Shown here piece by piece: positions 1-10,729 of a stretch of DNA of 64,000 bases; within the stretch, counting starts at the first letter, position 1, and each line of letters starts with the position of its first letter. The stretch covers positions 173,405,077 to 173,469,076 of the forward strand of contig NC_057861.1 of NCBI RefSeq assembly GCF_019393635.1, in the 5' to 3' direction. This DNA is from Dromiciops gliroides. Its lineage: Eukaryota; Chordata; Mammalia; Microbiotheria; Microbiotheriidae. The notes under the pieces were generated by a model. The model saw only the letters and a list, made by a program, of their open reading frames with translations. It had not been told where the DNA came from and did not search any database. The translations under genes were made by a program, and so were the position numbers.

Positions 1-64
1 CATTCTTCCCCATATTCCTACACTGTTACTCCTTAATCTTTCCATACTCCTACAGTAGTACTAA

Positions 65-560
65 CAGTCAGTAGATCAATAAACATTAATTAAGCATTTT
101 GTGCCACGCTCTGTGCTAAACTCTGGGGCTGCAAAGAAAGGCAAAAGAGAAAGGAAGAAAGGAAGGAAGGAAGGAAGGAAGAAAGGAAGGAAGGAAGGAA
201 GGAAGGAAGGAAGGAAGGAAGGAAGGAAGGAAGGAAGGAAGGAAGGAAGGAAGGAAGGAAGGAAGGAAGGAAGGAAAACAAACAAACTCTTACCCTCAGG
301 GAGTTCAAATTTGGATGGGGGAGACGACATGAAAATAATTATATGTAGTATTTATAAGATATATAGAGAGTAGATAAAAGGTAATCTCAGAAGTGGCAGG
401 AGGCAGAAATAGCTGGGAAGACTGGGAAAAATCTTCTGTAGAACATGAGATTTGATCTGAGTCTGGAAGGAAACAAAGGAAGCAAAGAGTTAGAACACTC
501 CAGAAATAGGAGACAGCCAGGAAAAAGACATGGAGGTGGGAGTCCTAAGATCTTTGTAAG
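65..560 (+). repeat. Ancient long interspersed repeat, split by a (GGAA)n array
   Basis: The start carries the motif seen at several other places in the window (ATTAAGCATTTTGTGCCACG, then TGTGCTAAACTCTGGGGCTG). The far side of the microsatellite continues with gggagttcaaat, then a block about lost activity of an old element (gagtctggaaggaa, agaaataggagacagccagg). The same order recurs at 31325-32000. I infer one old mammalian repeat in which a purine-rich stretch expanded into the tetranucleotide array. Family name not assigned. Confidence 0.45.
151..277 (+). repeat. (GGAA)n microsatellite
   Basis: About 30 tandem GGAA/AAGG units with two GAAA interruptions near the left end. The open frames over it on both strands (FLPS or KEGR repeats) are repeat artefacts. 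Long GGAA arrays can bind ETS-family factors; whether this one does is not visible. Confidence 0.97.
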
Positions 561-1322
561 AAAATGGAGCCTTTGGGAAGGCAGAAAAGAGAGAGAGGAA
601 GTCATCACTAAAAGCCACTCAATGACATTAGTTCCTTTGAATATATCTGTACTAGACACACCTCAATGTTCATGGTGTGGGAGTCTACATCAGTGGTATC
701 AGACTCAACTAGAAATGGGGCCACTAATCTGTAGAGATTAGACAACTGACAAGACAATCAAGCCATGATTTGTAGCTTTTGTCAACTTATAAGTTATAAG
801 TGCATGCACTCAAAATTTAACAAACAGCTTTCAGGAGCTGGTATGAATTAGCTCCATCAGAACCCTGAATGTGAATACCCAATCATCTGAGTCTGCTCCT
901 GCATTAGACAGACTCAGGAGAAGTTAGGATCATGACAGTTCTTTTGAAGGGAAGGAATACTGGTCAGCATGCTTTGTAGAACACTCAGAAACTTGAAGAA
1001 CCCAATTCTGCCCTCCAAACACGCATCTCTAGGCATGAAGGGGAGAAAAACTTCTTCTGTTAATTCTCTTTTTAGCTCTTTCTCTAGGTGAAGGAAGAAC
1101 ATCTTCCCTCAAAGCTGCCTAGCCAAAGGTAAGGCTAGACTTATTCACAGGTGAAATGGAGAGTGAACTCTGTGGTGTGATTTAAAGGGTCCTCCTGATC
1201 CCCAATTTCTTCCCCCAACAGGTATGAAAATCCTTGAAATGATGTCATCAGAAATTCACTTTGGGAGTAAGCATTTATTTCCCTCTCTCTGAGGTCCTTC
1301 TGTAAAATGTAAGTGCTCTGGG
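561..1322. other. No recognised feature
   Basis: No exon, RNA gene or named repeat seen. It is AT-rich and contains several short open frames without protein-like bias. The 820-905 part (agctccatcagaaccctg) could be old repeat, but I cannot assign it. Confidence 0.5.
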
Positions 1323-1336
1323 AAGAGTGGTCAGTA

Positions 1337-1492
1337 GGGGGCATCTAGGTGGCACAGTGGATAAAGCACTGGCCCTGGATTCAGGAGTACCTGAGTTCAA
1401 ATCCGGCCTCAGACATTTGACACTTACTAGCTGTGTGACCCTGGGCAATTCAATTCACTTAACCCTCATTGCCCCACAAAAAAAAAAAAAAA
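1337..1492 (+). mobile_element. Type A SINE (tRNA-headed, poly(A)), complete with TSD
   Basis: Pol III A-box-like GGCACAGTGGATAAAGCAC and B-box-like GAGTTCAAATCC are intact, followed by the CORE-like block CTAGCTGTGTGACCCTGGGC and a poly(A) tail. A perfect 14-bp TSD, AAGAGTGGTCAGTA, flanks it (1323-1336 and 1493-1506), so it is a fairly recent, LINE-driven insertion. WSINE/WALLSI-like marsupial family. Confidence 0.95.
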
Positions 1493-1772
1493 AAGAGTGG
1501 TCAGTAACATATCAAATCCCTAAAACATTAGTATGGATGACTTTATTACATCATTTCCTTTAATGGCAAGAGAAACTCAGGGTATCACAAGAATCCTCTC
1601 TGGGGGGATTACAGGTTGGTGAAGAGATGCTGAACAGTGGAGAGAGTAAGTGAAAAAGAGACAGGAGAGGGAATAAGGAGGGGATCCTGAAGGCAAGCAT
1701 CTACTTCATAATTTTACCCAGGGCCAGCCCTGGTTGAGCTGGTAAAATGCAGATAGGAAACAGACAGATTTT

Positions 1773-1933
1773 TTTTTTTGCAGGGCAATGGGGGTTAAGT
1801 GACTTGCCCAGGGTCACACAGCTAGTAAATGTGAAGTGTCTGAGGCCGGATTTGAACTCAGGTACTCCTGACTCCAGGGCCGGTGCTCTATCCACTGTGC
1901 CACCTAGTTGCCCCAAGCCACCTAGCTGCCCCT
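1773..1933 (-). mobile_element. Type A SINE with a duplicated 5' head
   Basis: Reverse-strand copy with poly(T) at its left end. A 16-bp TSD, GAAACAGACAGATTTT, sits at 1757-1772 and 1934-1949. Its 5' end is odd: the head (cacctagttgcccc / cacctagctgcccc) occurs twice in a row at about 1901-1933, a short duplication that lies inside the TSDs. Confidence 0.93.
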
Positions 1934-2109
1934 GAAACAGACAGATTTTGATCTATGGATGCACCTATTCATGAGATTTCTAGGTAAATCAACCAAACAA
2001 AAAATACATGAATATACTCCAGACACTATTTGGTTTTAATAATACAAAATCAATAGTTGCAGGCTTATACAATATTGATCACAATTTTAAAAATTACAAT
2101 TATATTTAT

Positions 2110-2300
2110 ATAACACTAAATGCTTTCATATCTACTATTATACATCCTCATAGCAGCTTCATGAGATAGTCAGGTCTTGTGTAATCATTCCAATTTTACA
2201 GATAAGGTGACTGAAACTCAGAGAAAAAAAGTGATTTCCCTAAGGCCTTATGGGTAGTACATAGTGGGTGGAACTAGCCTAGGAATCAGTTTTATCAACT
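2110..2300 (-). mobile_element. Type C SINE remnant (L2-tailed, MIR/THER1-like)
   Basis: Reverse-complement order of a MIR-like element: aacactaaatgctttcatat, tcatagcagcttcatgag, attttacagataaggtgact, then gtgatttccctaaggcc. Heavily diverged, no TSD seen. Confidence 0.6.
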
Positions 2301-2858
2301 CCTAATCCTGCTCATCTACACAAAAAGCACTGCTGGCAGAGCAAATGGAAGAGGGGACAAAGATAAAGAAAGATGAACATCTTTGCCTATCTCAGTATTA
2401 TTATTTTTGGCAAAGACATTTGTGGTGTTTATAATAAAAGAGGAGACACTGGCCAAAGACCCATGTTTAATACAATGCACTGCACAGAAAACACTGTTAT
2501 TTGTCAGAATCTATAATGAGCCTTTTCATTGACTTCACTGAATTCTTCTCTACAACCAAGACACCCACAACCCCTCCGTCAAAACACCAATTAGTATTCT
2601 TTCTAAAAGAACTAAGCTGTCCACAGGTAAAAGGATGGTATTAATAGGCTACAAGGAAATTGGTGCAGCCAAACACATGTGATCCAGTGGAGCAGATAAG
2701 ATTGCTTGGAAACCAAGCAGAAATCTATGAAGGCTCTCTAATCCTTGACATCAGATCATCCCTGTGAAGGGAGAGTTACTGAGTGTTATCAGGGACTGGA
2801 CTTCCACTAAGCCTTGAAAATAGCATCATTGCAGCCAAATCCTTTTTTGTAAACATAG
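2301..2858. other. Repeat-free block; 2390-2760 may be conserved non-coding DNA
   Basis: No repeat or exon recognised. It holds a short hairpin, GCTTGG-AAA-CCAAGC, at about 2705-2720, and long stretches of complex sequence without simple repeats. Possible regulatory block, judged only from its texture. Confidence 0.3.
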
Positions 2859-2861
2859 GAT

Positions 2862-3030
2862 CATGGGATTTGGAACTGGAAGGCACATTAGAGAACACAC
2901 AGTCCAAGCTCTTTTTTTTTTCTTTTTTACAGATGAAGAAAATGACACCCTGAGAAAAGAAGTACTGGCCCAAGGTCACACCACAAGGCAGACATGCTGG
3001 GGCTGAACTGCAGAGCCATAACTAGGAATT
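2862..3030 (-). mobile_element. Type C SINE remnant, antisense
   Basis: Shows the antisense MIR-like order: ggaactggaaggcacattag, ttacagatgaagaaaatgac, ggcccaaggtcacacc, ggctgaactgcagagcc. A poly(T)-rich stretch interrupts it at about 2910-2930. Confidence 0.6.
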
Positions 3031-3097
3031 GTCATCCTTGCAACACATTCAGTTTGGAAGGTTCATATGGTTTGATCACATGATCACTTCTATGCAT

Positions 3098-3255
3098 GAT
3101 TTTTTTATTTTATTTTTTTGCGGGGCAATGAAGGTTAAGTGACTTGCCCAGGGTCACACAGCTAGCAAGTATCAAGTGTCTGAACCCAGATTTGAACTCA
3201 GGTCCTCCTGAATCCAGGGCTGGTTCTTTATCCACTGTGCCACCTAGCTGCCCCA
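3098..3255 (-). mobile_element. Type A SINE, left member of a tandem pair
   Basis: Reverse-strand type A copy: T-rich tail, ggttaagtgacttgcccagg, B-box complement and the head ccacctagctgcccc. It abuts the T tail of the next copy directly. Confidence 0.93.
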
Positions 3256-3411
3256 CTTCTTTTTTTTTTTTCCTAGTGAGGCAATTGAGGTTAAGTGACT
3301 TGCCCAGGGTCACACAGCTAGTAAGTGTTAAGTGTCTGAGGCTGGATTTGAACTCAGGTACTCCTGACTCCAGGGCCGGTGCTCTATCCACTGCGCCACC
3401 TAGCTGCCCCA
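3256..3411 (-). mobile_element. Type A SINE, right member of a tandem pair
   Basis: Same orientation as its neighbour, ending in ccacctagctgcccc. The pair is flanked by imperfect TGATTTTT repeats (about 3098 and 3419), which suggests that the second copy inserted into the tail or target of the first. Confidence 0.93.
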
Positions 3412-3980
3412 GATGGAATGATTTTTGAAGGAGAAAAGGTAGTTGCTAAGTGATGGAAACAGACAGGGTCTAAAAGTGGCACTGGGCAGCAAGGAGAAAG
3501 CAAACTCCCCCTGGCCCTATGTGTGAGGGGGTCGGAGAGAAGGAGCACTTAATCCTGGAGAAGTAGCTGAGGTGTTGGGGGAGTTGATGTTTTTAGGAGA
3601 AAGCTATGCTTCAATGAACAACAAGAGATGGAAAAAAGGTCAAAGGAAAAGATCTAGGTTGAAAGGTTGTTCATTATCAATAAGGGAGAGTTCCAGAGGG
3701 CACAGTGGAAAGGGACAGTAAGAGGAGGAGTGAGTGGGAAGGTTAATGATGTTTAATAGGGGGCAAGCTCATCCCTCCTCTGGTTGTCAATATCAGCTGA
3801 GGGGGAAACAGGGAAATGTTTTCTCACCAAAAGCATTTGCTACAGTCATGGATGATATCTTATGCAGAGGCCAAATAGGAGAGAGGGAGACCATAAAGTT
3901 CTTTAGATGTGATGATTACATTATGCCCCAGAAATCTCCTCAGCGAGACCTGTGGCCACTCAAAAATAGATATCAGAAAT
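3412..3980. other. No recognised feature
   Basis: Purine-rich complex sequence. The 82-residue open frame from 3734 shows no recognisable protein features and probably arises by chance. Confidence 0.5.
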
Positions 3981-3990
3981 AAAGAAGTGA

Positions 3991-4148
3991 AGGGGCAGCT
4001 AGGTGGCACAGTGGATGGAGCACCGGCCCTGGAGTCAGGAGGACCTGAGTTCAAATCCGACCTCAGACACTTAACACTTACTAGCTGTGTGACCCTGGGC
4101 AAGTCACTTAATCCCAATTGCCTCACTAAAACAAAAAAAAAAAAAAAA
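3991..4148 (+). mobile_element. Type A SINE with TSD
   Basis: Complete head-to-poly(A) copy with intact A and B boxes. TSD AAAGAAGTGA at 3981-3990 and 4149-4158. Confidence 0.95.
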
Positions 4149-4169
4149 AAAGAAGTGAGGGCACAGGCC

Positions 4170-4240
4170 ATCACACTTTTTATATTTCTATGCCCAGTGC
4201 CTGGCAATATGATGAATGCTTAATGATTGTTTAATTATAT
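4170..4240 (+). mobile_element. Possible L2 LINE 3' terminus fragment
   Basis: The string ctatgcccagtgcctggcaa followed by gaatgcttaatgattg resembles the end of L2 3' UTRs (agcacagtgcctggcacata...aataaatg). Short and diverged. Confidence 0.45.
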
Positions 4241-5214
4241 GGGGGAAGGATATGGATGAACAAGTAAATGCAAGGTATACATAATGATGCAAAGTAATTT
4301 CAAGAGGGGAGACAGTCATAATAACTAATAACTGGGGATTCAAGGGAGACAGACCATAAGCTGTGTCTTTCCATTTGGGAGATTGGAGGTGCCAAATAAA
4401 TGTAGCAAGTTGCTGTGGGTTCCCTGAAACTTGCCTAGATCTCTTCTTTCACGCGCCCTGTCTTGCCAATTTACTGCTGTAGCCCTGAACTCTAATTTTC
4501 ATCTCTGATTCCAGATCCTGTCATTGTCCAGCTCTCCAACCCACAATTTTGCCTTTCCCTCCTTCCAACTTTGTTTTAGACAAACTGTTGCTGGTATTTT
4601 CATTATGGATGATGCCTAGGTTGAGGGCCTCCACCAAGATGTCTCAGTTGGTGCCACATCCTTGACCCTGACCCTCGGTGGAGCCAGGCTGAATGGGACA
4701 GGCACACGGACACTGTATACTCCACTGACCACTATTCCTTAATGGAGATATAATATCCAAGTCTTACCTGGATCCCATTTGTATTCCATTCTCACACATA
4801 AGCTCTCTGTGAGTGTAGAATGATATTGACTATTTTTCTACAAATATATTAGCCTTTGATATTATTCTCCTTCTTTTTGGTAAACTCTCTGGCTACTATA
4901 TTACTAGGCAGAAAAACCAGCCAATTCCTGCCTGAGATGTTTTTCTCCATAGACCTGCTAGACCTTTTTTTCTCCTATTATATTGATAAAACTAAATCTA
5001 ACCAAGTCAAGACAAAGGAAATAGAAGACCAGGCCAATCAGGATCAGAGAGAGATGGAGAAAGGAAGAGAGGGAGCAAGGGAAAGAGGCAGGAGGGAGGG
5101 GGTGTTTCTTGTCTCTAAGATCAGTGCTCTTTCTACTAGTCTATAAAACCTTAGTAAAAGTCTTAGAGGTAAGACAATTGATATGGAATTAAATTTAAAA
5201 GGTGATAAGGTTGG
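4241..5214. other. No recognised feature
   Basis: About 1 kb without an assignable repeat or exon. A GA-rich patch lies at 5050-5105. The 96-residue open frame from 4856 runs into this patch and is not convincing as coding sequence. Confidence 0.45.
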
Positions 5215-5703
5215 AAAGAAAAGTAGATATCTTAGATTTAATCTGTCCAAAACAGAATTTATAAACTTTTCTTCCAAAGCTACCTCTTTCAAACTTCCCT
5301 AGTTGTTTTAAGGTACCATCAACCTTCCAGCTGCCCAGGTTTGCAACTTCAGAGTCCTCTTTAACTCATCACTTTCTCTCACTACCTATGCCACTCCCCC
5401 CAATAGCCAATTAGTTGAAAAGGTGTGTTTTCCTACCTCCACAACATATTTCACATCTGTCTCCTTTTCTCTCCTGATGTGACCGCCACCTCAGTCACCT
5501 TTGTTCTGGTTCTCATTGGTTTCCAGTATCTCCCTTCTGCAATCCATCTTCCAACAACTACCAAAATCATCTTTCTAAAGCACAGGGACTAATCCTGTCA
5601 TACTCCTGCTCAAGAGGTTCCAGTGAGTAGTTCCCTAGGATTAAATATAAATTGCTCTGGCTTTTAAAGCCCTTCAGAATCTTACTCCAATCATCTTTTC
5701 CAG

Positions 5704-5929
5704 TTTGTTCAGTAGTTTTTCAATCATGACTGACTCTTTGTGACCCCATTTGTGGTTTTCTTGGCAAAGATACTGTATTGGTTTGCAATTTCCCTTCTCC
5801 AGCTCATTTTCCAGGTAAGGAAACTGAGGCAAACAGGGTTAAGTGACTTGCCCAGTCAGAGGCCAGTTTTGAACTCAGGAAGATGATGTTAGTTCTGGCA
5901 CTCTCTCCACTGTGCCACCTAGCTGTCCT
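5704..5929 (-). mobile_element. Type B SINE (RTE-tailed, MAR1-like)
   Basis: Reverse strand: gactgactctttgtgacccc (RTE-like tail), cttggcaaagatactg, ccttctccagctcatttt, aaactgaggcaaacaggg, then the head complement ccacctagctgtcc. Part of the middle is shortened. It interrupts the L2 element. Confidence 0.9.
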
Positions 5930-6017
5930 AACTTATTCAGACATTACATATTACTCCCTTTACTAAGTAATAGTCCAGCCAAATTGCCCTATTTGCTGTG
6001 TCTCATAACACAACCTT

Positions 6018-6275
6018 GTTTCTAGGTGACATAGTGGTTAGAGTGCTGCATGTGGAATAAGGAAGACATGAGTTCAAATCCTCCTCGAGACACTTGGTAA
6101 TTATGTGACCCCAAGTAAGTCATTTAACCTCTCTCAGACTAATCCTTATCTGTAAAATCAGGATAATAATAGCACTTACCTCACAGGGCTCTAGTGAAAA
6201 TCAAATGAGATAATATATGTGAAATATTTCACAAACCTGAAAATACTATATAAATATTAGCTATTATTATTGTTG
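6018..6275 (+). mobile_element. Type C SINE (L2-tailed CORE-SINE)
   Basis: tRNA-like head (taggtgacatagtggttag), B-box region gagttcaaatcctcc, CORE (gtcatttaacctctctcaga) and an L2-type tail (aatgagataatatatgtgaa ... taaatattagctattatt). It sits inside the older L2 LINE. Confidence 0.85.
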
Positions 6276-6318
6276 TTTTCATCATCATCACCACCACCAC
6301 CACCATCATCATCATCAA
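6276..6318 (+). repeat. (CAT/CAC)n short array
   Basis: About 12 CAY triplets at the 3' end of the type C SINE, probably grown from its terminal simple repeat. Confidence 0.85.
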
Positions 6319-6665
6319 CTCCAACTCTCTGTACCTTTGAGTAGATTGTTCTTCATGCTTGGAACCCCTTCCTTCTTCACTATAGCCTCTTAATCCCCTT
6401 GTTTTCCCTCCAATCTACCCAGTTGCTAGTGCCTCCCCACAACCAAAATTATCTTGTATTTATTTTCTATATATTTTTATTCACTTCTCTGTATATGGGT
6501 TTTATCCTGTATATAGCTTATTTTTACATGGTTATTTGTACCTTGTCTCCCCCATTCAACTGTACATGCCTTGAGATTAAGGACCATCTTTTACCTTTCT
6601 TTGTATCCCAGGACTTAGCACAATGCCTGGTACATAGTAGGCACTTAATAAATGTCTATTGACTG

Positions 6666-6785
6666 ATTGATAGATTAAGTTCCTTGAGAACAGAGATTTT
6701 TTGATTTTTATATTTATGTCCTCACAGCCTAGCAAAGTACCTCACTTAGTAGGTGATTAATAAATGTTTGTTGATTCATTAACTA
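6666..6785 (+). mobile_element. Second L2 LINE 3' terminus
   Basis: gttccttgagaacagagatt, cctagcaaagtacctcactt and aataaatgtttgttgattca repeat the L2 end just upstream. Two L2 termini lie head to tail. Confidence 0.6.
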
Positions 6786-7616
6786 ATTTTTCCACGAATG
6801 AAGGTTAGGGATAAGCATTTGGAGAAAGACTGAGATCTAAACAAAAAGGAAAGAACAGCCAAGGAATGAAAGTCAGGTCACAGCATAGTATGGAATGGAA
6901 ATATTGGACAGAGGCTTTCCCCACATGGGAAAATTAGAGAGAAAAATGTGAAAGAAGGCAATGACTTCATTATTTCCAGAAAAGCTTTAATGTGCCTTGA
7001 GGAATGTTCTAACTAGATTCTAAGTAGGGCATGACCAAAATCCTTATGGAAATTGTCTAACTGATGCTTTTAAATGTCTGTTTGAGACAGCTTTTGGCTA
7101 TTTAGAAGCTACAGTGGCTTAACCTTTCCTGCAATACTTGAATCTATAATTAGTTGGACAACTACCCTTAATATTCCATTTTAAATTCAAGTAACTTGTC
7201 GAGTCTTTACAAAATTTCCACTCTTAGTCCAGTTCAGTGCTAGATCCTATAGGTGGATAATCTAGCTTGATGGTATTAGCAATTCTACCCTTACCTCAAG
7301 GTCACCTGGGTGAGCTAGGCAATGCCCTTCCCCCAAACTAGGATCAGAAGATGGGTTTGAGACCACCCTCACGGTCCCATTACAACATCAGGAATTCGGT
7401 TTCCTATCTTAGGAGAAAAGTTGAAAGTTGCCAAGATAAATATAAGGGTGAGATAAAAATGCCCAGCATCCTGTCCACCCTTGGGAAATGGGGTATAAAC
7501 CCCATTGTACAGGACTCGCACACTCGGGTCCTTTCCTTGGGCTGACAGACCTTGATAAAATGGAAGAACAAAAGGGATAATTGAGGTGGACCTTTTCTCC
7601 TCTTCAGCACTCTGAA
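6786..7616. other. Unassigned; the right third may be an LTR-like fragment
   Basis: 6786-7334 has no assignable repeat. From about 7335 to 7575 the texture changes: a TATA-type box (ggggtataaacc, about 7490) is followed about 25 bp later by a CpG-bearing stretch (actcgcacactcgggtcc). This arrangement resembles the promoter part of a retroviral LTR, but I could not place ends, a family or TSDs. Confidence 0.25.
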
Positions 7617-7991
<375 letters not shown>

Positions 7992-8139
7992 TCTTCTTCC
8001 TTTATTCCCATGTGCTCATACCTTCCAAGCCCAGAGTCAGGCAGCACATTCTCTTTATGTAATTTAAATTTATGTAATTTAAATATAAGATATAAGTAGA
8101 GGTGCTGGTTGTATCTTTTACCTTATTTCCTTGCCCATG

Positions 8140-8305
8140 TTGCTATCTGTTAATTTGTGCATATGTTATGCCCCTCCTCCCAAGAAAATATAAGATTCTT
8201 GATGACATGACTGTTGTGTGTTTTTGTCCCCAGTGCCTAGTACTATACCCTGTATGCAGTCAGTTCCTAATAAATTTTCATTGGATAAAATTATTGAATT
8301 GAACA
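8140..8305 (+). mobile_element. L2 LINE 3' terminus
   Basis: aagattcttgatgacatgac, ccccagtgcctagtactata and cctaataaattttcattgga correspond to the L2 3' UTR end. Confidence 0.6.
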
Positions 8306-8408
8306 GCTTGTGTGAATTTCATGAAGGCAGAATATCACATGTTTAACTTGTGGAGTTTGAGGAATAGTTAGGAGTTTATCACAGAATCACAGAATTTGAG
8401 AGTTAGAT

Positions 8409-8475
8409 GCTTCCTAGCAGTGTGACCCTGGGCAAGTAATTTAACCCTCATTGCCCCACCAAAAAAAAAAAAAAG
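8409..8475 (+). mobile_element. 5'-truncated type A SINE
   Basis: Only the 3' half is present: ctagcagtgtgaccctgggc, then taaccctcattgccccacc and poly(A). It follows a short gaatcacagaatttgagag stretch typical of another old repeat. Confidence 0.8.
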
Positions 8476-8542
8476 AATAGAGTAGGATTGTCTCTGTATC
8501 CCAAGTCTCCATATCTCTGTTAATGTAACCCAAGATTGCACT

Positions 8543-8795
8543 GGGCCTGGAAGGGAGAACTGAGTTCAAATCTGGCCTCAGAAGTGTACTAGTTACATGA
8601 CCCTGAGCAAGTCACTTAACTTCTATTTACTACAATTCCTTCAGTTGTAAAATGGGGATAATAATAATAGTGCCTACCTCCCAGGATTGTGGTGAGGATC
8701 AAAAGATATAATATTTGTAAAATGCTTAGCACAATGCCTGGCACATAGCCGTTGTTATACAAATGCTAGACATCATCATCACCACCACCACCAAA
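8543..8795 (+). mobile_element. Type C SINE with CAY tail
   Basis: gagttcaaatctggcctcag, tgagcaagtcacttaacttc, gttgtaaaatggggataata, ggtgaggatcaaaagatata, agcacaatgcctggcacata, ending in CATCAC repeats. A fairly well-preserved MIR/THER1-like copy. Confidence 0.85.
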
Positions 8796-9048
8796 AAGCA
8801 CCAAAGTAGGTCTGGCCCTGGCTAGGTGGGGAAACCTCTTCATAACCTCTCTTCCTAGGAACTGGAAATAGCTGTCTTTGAAAAAAGGCTTATGGGAATT
8901 ATGTGTGATTGAACAAAACCTGAAAGATCTAGGTGATGTACATGTGCACGTCTATCCAGAAAAAGAATGACTCTAAGAGTAGGCTTTCCCAATTCAAAAC
9001 ACGGAGGGAAATGGGGCACTAATATATTTCCTACAGAAGTAGATGTGA

Positions 9049-9207
9049 GGGGCTAGCGGCTAGGTGGCACAGTAGATAAAGCACTGGCCCTGGATTCAGG
9101 AGGACCTGAGTTAAAATCCAGCCTCAGACACTTGACACTTAACTAGCTGTGTGACCTTGGGCAAGTCATTTAACCCTCATTGCCCTGCCAAAAAAAAAAA
9201 AAAAAAA
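9049..9207 (+). mobile_element. Type A SINE
   Basis: Complete copy with the variant head ggggctagcggctaggtggc. B box is gagttaaaatcc, one base off the usual form. Poly(A) of about 18. Flanks (agatgtgag / tatgtgag) may be a degraded TSD. Confidence 0.93.
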
Positions 9208-9334
9208 GACGTGTATGTGAGTTCCTGGTCAATGCTGCCAACCCCTAATATCCTCAGTACAGAAGTAGAGATTTTGAATTCCTAGGTAATGTGAACACAG
9301 AGCATGACTCTCTAACCAGAATAAAATAGGTGGA

Positions 9335-9496
9335 TTTTGTTTTGTTTTGTTTTGTTTTTTAGTGAGGCAATTGGGGTTAAGTGACTTGCTCAGGGTCACA
9401 CAGCTAGTAAGTGTTAAGTGTCTGAGGCCAGATTTGAACTCAGGTACTCCTGATTCCAGGGCCAGTGCTCTATCCACTGCACCACCTAGCTGCCCC
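9335..9496 (-). mobile_element. Type A SINE with a GTTTT-repeat tail
   Basis: Reverse strand; the tail is (TTTTG)n rather than pure poly(T). The head complement accacctagctgccccag lies immediately before a DNA transposon end at 9505. Confidence 0.93.
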
Positions 9497-9504
9497 AGAA
9501 CAGC

Positions 9505-9803
9505 TGTTCTTAACCTGGGGTTTGTGAATTTAAAAATATTTTTATTACTGTATTTCAGTATGATTGGCTTCCTTTTTAATCCCATATGTTTTATTGAATT
9601 TTAATTCAGTTTTATTTTATCTTCAGTTCTGAATTCTTTTAATACCTCCCCACTCCCCTTCTCTATTAAGAATACAAGAAAAACAAAACCCATTACACAT
9701 ATGTATTATGTCTTTTATTGTATACATTCAAGAAAGCATTATTCTGAGAAGGGATCCATAGACTGTTAAACGATTTCTTGATCAAAAAAAGATTAAGAAC
9801 TCC
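9505..9803. mobile_element. Small non-autonomous hAT-like DNA element
   Basis: Ends are imperfect inverted repeats: gttcttaacctgggg on the left, and ttaagaac on the right (reading gttcttaatc on the other strand). The inside (gtatttcagtatgattggct, agcattattctgagaagggatcc) matches, in reverse orientation, parts of 62085-62417. No transposase is encoded. I infer a mammalian MER-type MITE; family name uncertain. Confidence 0.6.
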
Positions 9804-10729
9804 CAAGCTAGGGAGGGATTTCCTATACAGTCCTAGCCTTGGGAGTTACCCCAAGTTTGGGAATTTCCAAGGTCAAGATTTCAGTCATCAGAATTTCTAG
9901 AAAAGGAAGGGAATTTCCGAACACCATTGCTTCTTGAAGAATAAAGATCACCCTCATAATTCCTGAATAGCATCCAGGCTGAAGAGCAAAGCCAGTGAGT
10001 TAAGTATCCAGACAGTGTAGGTCCAATGGGAATCTGCTTGTTTAGCAGTCCAAAGTGCATTTGCTTCCTGAGGGGAGATACAAACTCTAGGAAGATAATT
10101 GGTGTCTTGGAAGGTCTGTGTTGGACCCTATCAGAGAACTAGGGATCCACTAGAATGACACAGGATTGTCTAATGGCAACTCCCAAATCTTCTCATCTGA
10201 GGGCAACTTTGGGGCTATTTGAATGTATTATTTCTTTCTGAATCTGTTTATGGATTCTTGTGGGTCTCCTGCATTTTCTGAGGGATAAAAGAGGCCATAT
10301 ACTATCCATGTGGTTTGCTACCTCAAGGCATATTAGTTAGAGCTCTGTTATCTAAATTTGGGGAAATTTAGGCAAGAGTCAAATATAAACCATATTTGAA
10401 GGGTTTCCTGGCATAATTCCAGGTGAGAACAATAAGCCAAAGAGAAAAAGAAAAAAGATTTAAGAAAAGATAGCTTTTTTTTTTTGGATCAGCCCCTTCT
10501 CCTCCAATATCAGACTCAATCTGTGTGAACTCAGAGTTGAGGGGCAAGAAGGAGAGGGGACCCTTGGCCATGGGTCACTCACATAACAGTGAGACAATTT
10601 CTCACTAAATTTTTGGTTCCTTGGAGGTATTTTATGAAGGAATAAGTGAAAAAGCATTAAGAACTCAGTCCTGTGGCTATAATGTGTTCTTATTGTCGAA
10701 TATTAAAATATAGCTTTTGTATCTGCCTG
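9804..10729. other. No recognised feature
   Basis: About 900 bp of complex AT-rich sequence. No exon, RNA gene or named repeat recognised. Confidence 0.45.

Larger units (their letters stand above)
5215..6665 (+). mobile_element. L2 LINE 3' region, split by two SINEs
   Basis: The three unique pieces (5215-5703, 5930-6017, 6319-6665) read in the order of an L2 3' UTR: caacctt..ccaggtttgcaacttc, ccttctgcaatccatctt, catactcctgctcaagagg, then after the SINEs cttcatgcttggaacccc, and finally ccttgagattaaggacc and agcacaatgcctgg with aataaatg at the end. A type B SINE (5704-5929) and a type C SINE (6018-6275) inserted into it later. L2 is CR1-clade and long inactive in therians. Confidence 0.75.

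Noticed and set aside
3110-3428. Recurring peptides such as LSDLPRVTQLVSVKCLRPDL
   Set aside because: Translation of type A and B SINEs in several places, not a gene family.
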